DNA of 64,000 bases, taken from assembly GCF_003148495.1 (NCBI RefSeq), contig NZ_QGGH01000003.1, positions 186,001 through 250,000 of the forward strand. The letters are read 5' to 3'. Source of the DNA: Mesorhizobium loti (lineage in GTDB: Bacteria; Pseudomonadota; Alphaproteobacteria; Rhizobiales; Rhizobiaceae). Under the pieces are notes generated by a model that did no database searches, had not been told where the DNA came from, and saw only the letters and a list, made by a program, of their open reading frames with translations. The translations under genes were made by a program, and so were the position numbers. Positions 57,860 to 64,000 of this stretch are shown here, one piece after another (position 1 is the first letter of the stretch; every line of letters starts with the position of its first letter).

Positions 57860-58876
57860 TCAATCGTTGGTTTCGGTCTTCAGCGGCCGGGTCATCAGAG
57901 CCGTCACAGCCTGCCGGATGGTAATGGTGCCGTCCAGTATGGCGGCGACGGCGGCGATGATCGGCGCGTCGATGTTGCGCTCGGTGGCGATGCGGGCAGC
58001 GATCGCGGCCGTCGGCACGCCCTCGGCCAGCGGCAATCCGGCAAGCGGCTTGCCTTGCCCAAGCGCCAGCCCATAGGCGAAATTGCGCGACTGGGTGGAC
58101 GAGCAGGTGAGCAGCAGGTCACCAAGGCCGGAAAGCCCCATCAAGGTCTCGGGCCTGGCGCCGAAGGCGGCGCCGATGCGGCGCAGTTCGACAAAGCCGC
58201 GCGTCACCATGGCGGCCTGGGCGCTGGCGCCGAGCCCGGCGCCAGTGACAGCACCGGCGGCAATGGCGAAGACGTTCTTCAAGGCGCCACCGATTTCGAC
58301 GCCGATCAGGTCGTCACTCGAATAGCAGCGCAGGTTCTCCGCCGAAAAGCGGGCGGCGAGGTCGGCGGCCAATGCCTCGTCGCGGGCGGCGACCACAACG
58401 GCCGTCGGCAGGCCGCGGGCGACATCGGTGGCGAAGCTTGGACCCGACAGGGCGGCGACCGGATTCTGCGGCAGGATCTCTTCGACGATTGCCGACAGCA
58501 AGGCGCCCGTGTCGCGCTCGATGCCCTTGGCGCAGAGAACCAGCGGGATGCCCGCCGGCATATGGTCCTTCGCGGCTGCCAGCGTCGCCCGCAACGCCTG
58601 CGCCGGGGTCACCGCCAGCACGCAATCGGCGCCGGCAAGTGCCACCTTGATGTCGCCCGTCGCCTCGATGCCGGGCGCGATGGCAATGCCGGGCAGATAG
58701 CGCGGATTTTCGCCATGGCCGATCGCAGCGACGGTTTCCGGGTCGCGCGCGAACAGCCGGACCGAATGACCGGCGCGTAGCATCGCCAGCGCCAGCGCCG
58801 TGCCCCAGGCGCCGCCGCCAAGCACGGTGACACGCCAGCCGCTCTTGTCCGGACTGTTCATATGCTGGCCAGTCAT
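57860..58876 (-). CDS. gpsA: glycerol-3-phosphate dehydrogenase [NAD(P)+]
   Basis: This 338-residue enzyme makes sn-glycerol-3-phosphate for phospholipid synthesis. The cofactor motif is [12 protein letters not shown] near residues 18-29. It also carries [29 protein letters not shown] and [15 protein letters not shown] start at 58876, where ATGA overlaps the tsaD stop; the next ATG, 58861, is equally possible. Longer frames upstream are antisense-like extensions within tsaD. Confidence 0.94.
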   Translation of the reverse strand: MTGQHMNSPDKSGWRVTVLGGGAWGTALALAMLRAGHSVRLFARDPETVAAIGHGENPRYLPGIAIAPGIEATGDIKVALAGADCVLAVTPAQALRATLAAAKDHMPAGIPLVLCAKGIERDTGALLSAIVEEILPQNPVAALSGPSFATDVARGLPTAVVVAARDEALAADLAARFSAENLRCYSSDDLIGVEIGGALKNVFAIAAGAVTGAGLGASAQAAMVTRGFVELRRIGAAFGARPETLMGLSGLGDLLLTCSSTQSRNFAYGLALGQGKPLAGLPLAEGVPTAAIAARIATERNIDAPIIAAVAAILDGTITIRQAVTALMTRPLKTETND

Positions 58877-59961
58877 GCCTTGGCTCCGCGCCGGCCGGAG
58901 CCGACCATCGGCGTCGAGATGCCGTCCAGCGGCCAGCGCGAGCGCGGCACGAAATCGAAGCCGTTCTCCTGCGCCATGCCGGCGCGCAGCCGCTCGACGC
59001 CGGCCCAGGCGATCATCGCCGCATTGTCGGTGCAAAGTTTCAGCGGCGGCGCAATGAAGCTGAAGCCGGCCTCGGCACAGAGCCGCTCCAGCATCGCCTT
59101 GATCGTGCGGTTGGCGGCGACACCGCCGGCCACGACGAGTGCCGGGTTCCTGGTGGCGGGAAATGTCTGCCGAAAGCGCGTCAGCGCGCGGGAAACGCGG
59201 TCGGCCAGCGCATCGGCGACGGCCACCTGGAAGGAGGCGCAGATGTCGGCGACGTCCTGGTCGCTCAAGGGAGCAATGGCGGTCGCCGCCTGACGCACGG
59301 CGGTCTTGAGGCCGGAGAAGGAGAAGTCGGGCTGAGCCGAGCCCTTCATCGGACGCGGAAAGGCAAAGCGCGAAGGATTGCCGGCCTGTGCCGCCTTCTC
59401 GACATTCGGTCCGCCAGGATAGGGCAGGCCAAGCATCTTGGCCGTTTTGTCGAAGGCTTCGCCGAGCGCGTCGTCTATGGTGGTTGCCCAGCGCTGATAG
59501 TCGCCGACGCCGCGCACGGCGAGAATCTGCGTATGACCGCCGGAAACCAGCAGCAGCAAATAGGGAAAATTGAGCCCGTCGGTCAGCCGTGCGGTCAAGG
59601 CATGACCTTCGAGGTGGTTGATGGCGATCAGCGGCTTGTTTGCCGCAGCGGCGATCGCCTTGGCCGTCATCAGCCCGACGATTAGCCCGCCGACGAGGCC
59701 GGGACCGGCGGTGGCGGCAATCGCGTCGATGTCGGCGAGCGCCACGCCCGAATCGGCAAGGGCCGCCTCGATGATGCCGTCCAGCGCCTCGACATGGGCG
59801 CGCGCCGCGATTTCCGGCACGACGCCGCCGAATGCGGCATGTTCCTCGATCTGGCTGAGCACGATGTTGGACAGGATTTTTGGCGCGGCGTTGCCATCCA
59901 CAGCCACGACGCTGGCGGCGGTCTCGTCACAACTCGTCTCTATGCCCAGCACGCGGATCAA
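58873..59961 (-). CDS. tsaD: tRNA threonylcarbamoyladenosine transferase TsaD
   Basis: This 362-residue ASKHA-fold protein makes t6A at position 37 of ANN-decoding tRNAs. Iron-binding histidines are H116 and H120 in NHLEGH. It opens [17 protein letters not shown] and includes [13 protein letters not shown] and [10 protein letters not shown]. Start is TTG at 59961, with a TCACGAC-type leader and no better ATG. It is coupled to gpsA and divergent from hemC. Confidence 0.95.
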   Translation of the reverse strand: MIRVLGIETSCDETAASVVAVDGNAAPKILSNIVLSQIEEHAAFGGVVPEIAARAHVEALDGIIEAALADSGVALADIDAIAATAGPGLVGGLIVGLMTAKAIAAAANKPLIAINHLEGHALTARLTDGLNFPYLLLLVSGGHTQILAVRGVGDYQRWATTIDDALGEAFDKTAKMLGLPYPGGPNVEKAAQAGNPSRFAFPRPMKGSAQPDFSFSGLKTAVRQAATAIAPLSDQDVADICASFQVAVADALADRVSRALTRFRQTFPATRNPALVVAGGVAANRTIKAMLERLCAEAGFSFIAPPLKLCTDNAAMIAWAGVERLRAGMAQENGFDFVPRSRWPLDGISTPMVGSGRRGAKA

Positions 59962-59990
59962 TTCGTCGCTATCCCAAGAGATTGTCTGTC

Positions 59991-60027
59991 AGGCCTTTCC
60001 CCGTTAGGAGAAAGTCCGGAAAGGCCT
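59991..60027. promoter_or_regulatory. hairpin in the tsaD leader region
   Basis: AGGCCTTTCC and GGAAAGGCCT are perfect 10-bp inverted arms 17 bases apart. They lie 30 bases upstream of the tsaD TTG, in the gap between divergent tsaD and hemC. They may fold in the tsaD leader RNA or act as a protein-binding dyad. Confidence 0.45.
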
Positions 60028-60055
60028 CGGTTATTTTAGCCGCATTGCTGCGACG

Positions 60056-60073
60056 CCAAGTGGTTCCACTTGG
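60056..60073. promoter_or_regulatory. perfect 18-bp palindrome upstream of hemC
   Basis: CCAAGTGG-TT-CCACTTGG, 43 bases before the hemC ATG, has perfect 8-bp arms, as expected of an operator for a dimeric regulator. I do not recognise the regulator. Confidence 0.5.
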
Positions 60074-60115
60074 CTGCAAAATGCTCAGGCCGGGGGTTAT
60101 CACGGACCGCGCGCC

Positions 60116-61042
60116 ATGCAAACAATCTTGAGAATCGGAACACGCGGCAGCCCGCTGGCGTTGGCACAGGCGCAGGAAACGCAGGCGCGACTGATGGCCG
60201 CGCACGGCATGCCGGCGGAGGCCTTCGAGATCGTCGTCATCTCGACCAGCGGCGACCGCATCCAGGACCGGCCGCTGTCGGAAGCCGGCGGCAAGGGTCT
60301 GTTCACCAAGGAGATCGAGGAGGCGCTGCTGGCGGGCCGGATCGACATCGCCGTGCATTCGTCGAAGGACATGCCGACGCAACTGCCCGACGGTCTCGAA
60401 CTCTCAGCCTTCCTGCCGCGGGAGGATGCGCGCGACGCCTTTGTCGGCAGGGCGGCGAAGACGATTGCGGACCTGCCGCAAGGGGCGAAAGTCGGTTCGT
60501 CGTCGCTGCGGCGGCAGGCGCTGATCCGCCGCATGCGGCCGGATCTCGACGTGGTTATGTTCCGCGGCAATGTGCAGACGCGCCTGCGCAAGCTGGACGA
60601 AGGCGTCGCCGCCGGCACGATCCTCGCCTATGCCGGGCTGAAGCGGCTCGGGCTCGAGCATGTCGCCACCGACCTGATGCCGCTCGACCTCTTCCCGCCG
60701 GCGCCAGGGCAAGGCGCGATCGGCATCGAGACCCGCATCGGCGATCGCGATGCCGAAAAGATGCTGGTGGCAATCCATGATGTTCCGACCGGTCAGGCGC
60801 TGGCCTGCGAGCGCGCCTTTCTGGCGGCGCTCGACGGTTCCTGTCGCACGCCGATCGCTGGTTATGCGGCGATCGAGGCCGGGAAACTGTCGTTCGCAGG
60901 GCTGATCATATCGCCCGACGGCACGCTGTCGCACACAGTCGAGCTGCAGGGACCGGCGCAAGACGCCGCCCGTATCGGCGCCGAAGCAGCCAGGACGGTG
61001 AGGGACAAGGCCGGCGAAAAGTTCTTCGACGGCTGGCTCTGA
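60116..61042 (+). CDS. hemC: hydroxymethylbilane synthase
   Basis: This 308-residue enzyme condenses four porphobilinogens in haem synthesis. It opens [17 protein letters not shown] and carries [13 protein letters not shown]. Its dipyrromethane cofactor Cys is C243 in [15 protein letters not shown]. Length is normal. hemD follows 1 base after the stop. Confidence 0.96.
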   Translation: MQTILRIGTRGSPLALAQAQETQARLMAAHGMPAEAFEIVVISTSGDRIQDRPLSEAGGKGLFTKEIEEALLAGRIDIAVHSSKDMPTQLPDGLELSAFLPREDARDAFVGRAAKTIADLPQGAKVGSSSLRRQALIRRMRPDLDVVMFRGNVQTRLRKLDEGVAAGTILAYAGLKRLGLEHVATDLMPLDLFPPAPGQGAIGIETRIGDRDAEKMLVAIHDVPTGQALACERAFLAALDGSCRTPIAGYAAIEAGKLSFAGLIISPDGTLSHTVELQGPAQDAARIGAEAARTVRDKAGEKFFDGWL

Positions 61043-61043
61043 A

Positions 61044-61754
61044 ATGCTTCGCGTCCTGGTGACGAGACCGGAACCGGGCGCCTTGCGCACAGCGCGGCAG
61101 CTTCGGGAGACAGGGTTTCTGCCGATTCTTCTGCCTCTGACCGAAACGGTGGCGCTGCCGGTCGATGCCGGACTCGTCCCGGACGATGCCATCGCCGTTG
61201 CCATCACCAGCGCCAATGCCGTGCGCCATGCGCCGGAAGACGTCATCGCGGCGCTCGCCGCCTTGCCTTGCCATGCCGTCGGCAAAAGGACGGCGGAAGC
61301 CGCGCGCGAAGCGGGGTTCTTGTCGGTCAGCGAAGGCCCGGGCAATGCCGAAGGTCTCGCCGGCAGTCTTGCTGCTGATCTCTCGGGCAAGACCATTGTC
61401 TATCTCTGTGGACGCGTGCGATTTCCGGCCTTCGAACATGAGCTCAAGGCGGCGAGCGTTCAGGTCCACGCCGTCGAAACATATGACACGCTACAGATGG
61501 GTTATTCGGACGAAACCATCCTCGAGCGTCTGTCCGGCCAACCTGCCGATGCGGTGCTGCTTTATTCAGCCAAGGCGGCTGCCGCGATGCAGGTCCTGGC
61601 CAGACGGCCCGCTCTGCACGGGCTCTTTGAAAAAACGTGGTTTTTCGCACTTTCCAACCGCATCGCGGCAATCCTCGACGATACCGCCAGCGAAAGAATC
61701 CGCATTGCCGCACAGCCCGACGAGGAAGCGCTGCTGGCGCTTTTGCGAGCGTGA
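61044..61754 (+). CDS. hemD: uroporphyrinogen-III synthase
   Basis: This 236-residue enzyme closes the linear tetrapyrrole with ring-D inversion. The family diverges strongly, but LVTRPEPGALRTARQLRETGFLPILLPLTE at the start, ITSANAVR in the middle and LFYSA-type LLYSAKAAAAM later fit. Position directly after hemC supports the call. Confidence 0.9.
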   Translation: MLRVLVTRPEPGALRTARQLRETGFLPILLPLTETVALPVDAGLVPDDAIAVAITSANAVRHAPEDVIAALAALPCHAVGKRTAEAAREAGFLSVSEGPGNAEGLAGSLAADLSGKTIVYLCGRVRFPAFEHELKAASVQVHAVETYDTLQMGYSDETILERLSGQPADAVLLYSAKAAAAMQVLARRPALHGLFEKTWFFALSNRIAAILDDTASERIRIAAQPDEEALLALLRA

Positions 61755-61869
61755 GCTGAGCCGCGTCATCACACCGCCCCTTTTCACCGCTTGGTGATGT
61801 GCTAGACCCTTTCTGAACCATCATGCGCCGCAGGGCGTTGAGACGAAGCGAATTGTGCGGAGCCCAGGC

Positions 61870-63354
61870 ATGGTCAAGACGCCGAAGATGCGACACTCAA
61901 AAAGCCGCCGCGAGCCGGTGACCATCGATCTGGAGCCGGGCGCCGTCTCACGCATCGCCGACGAGGATGCCGCCAAGACGCAGGCCGGCACTGATGAAGC
62001 GCCAGTGGAGGCCACGGAAACCTCTCGATCCGCAGTTCCCGAAGAGCCGGTTCATGCCGACCAAACCGATCTCGAGCCCTGGGAGCATGCGGATGCCGCC
62101 GCAGGGCCAGCGGAGACGCAAGCGCCGGCAGATGCCGGAGCCAAAGCCGCCGAACCAGAGCTCCCCTATCCCGGTTCGGATGCTCCGCCCAACCGCGCCA
62201 AAGCCTTCGACTACAGTTTCGAAGATGCGTCGGCAAAGCGCACCCAGACCGATAGCAGCAAGGCAGAAGCCGAGACACGGGACGACAGAATGGCGCCGGC
62301 ACCTCCCCCTGAAAAGCGTGGCGGCCTCAACGGCATCGCTGCCGGCATCATCGGCGGTGTCATCGCGCTGGTCGGCGCCGGCGGGCTGCAGTTTGCCGGC
62401 CTGCTCGGCGCACCGGGCTCCGGCGCCAGTGTCTCGCTCGATGGCGTCAATGGTGACATCGCTTCGCTGAAGGCCGAAATCGCCGGCTTGAAGGACTCTG
62501 GCGGCAACAGCGATGCAGCGGCCAAGGTGGTCGGCCTGTCCTCGGGCCTGGAGCAGGTCAAGGCCGATGTCGCGGCGCTGAAATCGGCGGTCGAGAAAGG
62601 TGGAGCAGGCGACACTGCCGGGGTCGCCGCACTGGGCGACAAGGTCGCGCAGATCGAAACGGCGGTCGCCACGCTCAGCAAGGCCGGCAGCACGGCTCCG
62701 GTCGATCTCGGCCCGCTCAACGAAAAACTGGCTGGTCTCGACGCGCAGGTGAAGTCGGCCGGCGAGGCGGCGACGGCACAGGATGGCCGGCTCACCGCGC
62801 TGGAGCAGTCGGTGTCGCAGCTTTCCAGCAAGGTCGAGGCGGCGGCAGGACAGCCGAAGATCGCGCTCGCCATCGCCGCGTCGGCGCTCAAGGCGGCGCT
62901 CGACCGTGGCGCGCCTTTCTCGGCCGAACTCGAGACCTTTGCCGCGATTTCCCCGGACGCGCCGCAGCTTGCGACCTTGCGTCCCTATGCCGAAAAGGGC
63001 GTTCCGACCCGCGCCGAGATCGCAACGCAAGCGGATGCCGCCGCCAGTGCCATGGTTACTGCTGCGACGCCTGTCGATGAGAATGCCGGCTTCCTGCAGA
63101 ACCTTTTGTCGAGCGCCGAATCGCTGGTCAAGGTCAGGCCGATCGGCGCCGTCGAGGGCGCCGGTGCGCCGGAAACCGTCGCGCGCATGGAGGCGGCGGT
63201 CAATCAGGGCGACTACGCCAAGGCGCTCAGTGAATACGACACGCTGCCGCAAGCCGCCAAGGCCGCCGGCGCCGATTTTGCCGGCAAACTGAAGGCACGC
63301 ATCGAGGTCGAAACCCAAGTCGACGCGCTGATCTCCGGCGCGATGAAGGCATGA
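61870..63354 (+). CDS. COG4223 (mitofilin-like) membrane protein
   Basis: This 494-residue protein has an acidic, disordered N-terminus (residues 1-145) and one membrane segment at about 148-172 (GIAAGIIGGVIALVGAGGL). A long Ala/Leu-rich coiled coil follows (about 180-330), then a C-terminal helical domain with ALAIAASALKAALDRGAPFSAEL. This is the alphaproteobacterial COG4223 family encoded between hemD and hemY, related to mitochondrial mitofilin. GGAG precedes the ATG at 61870. It may shape the membrane or organise haem enzymes. Confidence 0.85.
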   Translation: MVKTPKMRHSKSRREPVTIDLEPGAVSRIADEDAAKTQAGTDEAPVEATETSRSAVPEEPVHADQTDLEPWEHADAAAGPAETQAPADAGAKAAEPELPYPGSDAPPNRAKAFDYSFEDASAKRTQTDSSKAEAETRDDRMAPAPPPEKRGGLNGIAAGIIGGVIALVGAGGLQFAGLLGAPGSGASVSLDGVNGDIASLKAEIAGLKDSGGNSDAAAKVVGLSSGLEQVKADVAALKSAVEKGGAGDTAGVAALGDKVAQIETAVATLSKAGSTAPVDLGPLNEKLAGLDAQVKSAGEAATAQDGRLTALEQSVSQLSSKVEAAAGQPKIALAIAASALKAALDRGAPFSAELETFAAISPDAPQLATLRPYAEKGVPTRAEIATQADAAASAMVTAATPVDENAGFLQNLLSSAESLVKVRPIGAVEGAGAPETVARMEAAVNQGDYAKALSEYDTLPQAAKAAGADFAGKLKARIEVETQVDALISGAMKA

Positions 63355-63364
63355 GGGCAACACA

Positions 63365-64000
63365 ATGATCCGGCTGCTCGCCTTCCTCATCGTCGTTTTC
63401 GCACTTGGGCTGGGCTTTGCCTGGCTGGCCGACCGGCCAGGCGACATGGTCGTCACCTTCAGCGGCTATCAGTACCAGGTCAGCCTGATGGTGGCGGCGG
63501 TGGCTGTCGTTGCCGTGGTCGCCGCGGTGATGATCCTGTGGTGGCTGCTCAAGTCGCTGTGGAACAGCCCCTACACCATCTCGCGCTATTTCCGGGTGCG
63601 CCGCCGCGACCGCGGCTATCAGGCGCTGTCGACCGGCATGATCGCCGCCGGCGCCGGAGACGGCGCGCTGGCCCGCAAGAAGACCAAGGAAGCCGCCAAG
63701 CTGATCCGCTCCGACCAGGAACCGCTGATCCATCTGCTCGAGGCGCAGGCGTCGCTGCTCGAAGGCGATCATGAAGGCGCGCGGCAGAAATTCGAGAGCA
63801 TGCTCGACGATCCCGAAATGCGGCTGTTGGGTTTGCGCGGGCTCTATCTCGAAGCCGAACGGCTCGGCGACCGCAACGCCGCCCGGCACTATGCCGGCCG
63901 TGCTGCCGCTGTGGCGCCGCAGCTGGCGTGGGCAGCCGAATCGACGCTGGAAGAGCTGACCGCACGCGGCGACTGGGACGGCGCCTTGAAACTGGTCGAC
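63365..64000 (+). CDS. hemY: HemY family protein (N-terminal part)
   Basis: The first 212 codons are present; the gene runs past the window end. Two membrane segments (about residues 2-20 and 41-63) are followed by helical TPR-like repeats (EPLIHLLEAQASLLEGDHEGARQKF; LRGLYLEAERLGDRNAARHY). This is the HemY_N family encoded after COG4223 in alphaproteobacteria, not the oxygen-dependent protoporphyrinogen oxidase of the same name in Bacillus. Its role in late haem synthesis is not well established. Confidence 0.9.
   Translation, partial: MIRLLAFLIVVFALGLGFAWLADRPGDMVVTFSGYQYQVSLMVAAVAVVAVVAAVMILWWLLKSLWNSPYTISRYFRVRRRDRGYQALSTGMIAAGAGDGALARKKTKEAAKLIRSDQEPLIHLLEAQASLLEGDHEGARQKFESMLDDPEMRLLGLRGLYLEAERLGDRNAARHYAGRAAAVAPQLAWAAESTLEELTARGDWDGALKLVD

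Overview
This 64 kb window is a GC-rich chromosomal segment from an alphaproteobacterium of the order Hyphomicrobiales. It is most likely a Mesorhizobium or close Phyllobacteriaceae relative. The basis is gene order (mdh-sucCD-sucAB-lpdA; sdhCD-sdhA-DUF3052-sdhB; xerC; rimM-trmD-rplS; leuC; hemC-hemD-COG4223-hemY), an Omp19-type lipoprotein, a CenR/OtpR-type regulator beside a cyclic-nucleotide-binding protein, and several families of rhizobial-type intergenic palindromes. It is mainly conserved housekeeping DNA. I see no phage, integrase island, CRISPR array, rRNA, tRNA or symbiosis gene.

Layout. 1-4.1 kb: small envelope genes (DUF1328, a secreted protein, a metallo-beta-lactamase-fold hydrolase, the Omp19-like lipoprotein) and zapE. 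4.6-16.1 kb: a TCA block, mdh, sucC, a cupin gene, sucD, sucA, sucB, then a DUF4241 gene, a secreted protein and an SDR before lpdA. 16.2-19.6 kb: an Ala-Pro-rich membrane protein, DUF2867, TraB/GumN and xerC. 19.7-22.7 kb: rimM-trmD, a convergent TauE/SafE permease, and rplS. 22.7-26.3 kb: the ohr-ohrR pair, an amino-acid ABC transporter without its ATPase, and a methyltransferase. 26.6-31.7 kb: leuC, two tandem diguanylate cyclase paralogues and two small exported proteins. 31.9-35.8 kb: the succinate dehydrogenase operon. 35.8-38.8 kb: a decayed yceH copy, an OpgB/CgmB-like phosphoglycerol transferase and an intact yceH. 38.9-43.0 kb: osmC, small proteins, a UbiH-type hydroxylase and tesB. 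43.2-45.0 kb: glnK-amtB behind a sigma-54-type promoter. 46.2-50.7 kb: ftsK behind a CtrA-type box, lolA and xthA. 50.8-57.8 kb: GT9, GNAT, the regulator pair, a YkuD transpeptidase, DUF1127/LysR, a methyltransferase, EVE and YciI. 57.9-64 kb: gpsA-tsaD diverging from hemC-hemD-COG4223-hemY; hemY runs off the end.

Functionally the window covers the lower half of the TCA cycle with complex II, nitrogen sensing and ammonium uptake, peroxide defence (Ohr, OsmC), envelope and cell-cycle functions (ZapE, FtsK, LolA, CenR-like regulator, L,D-transpeptidase, periplasmic glucan decoration) and haem synthesis.

The most unusual signals lie between genes. One is a three-member element built on tandem GTAGGGCA octamers placed on or against stop codons. 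Another is a four-member hairpin family with a conserved core and arms that differ but still pair. A third is a degenerate yceH remnant next to a probably acquired phosphoglycerol transferase. There are also two exact TTAA-N7-TTAAC boxes. I did not find a convincing new multi-gene system.
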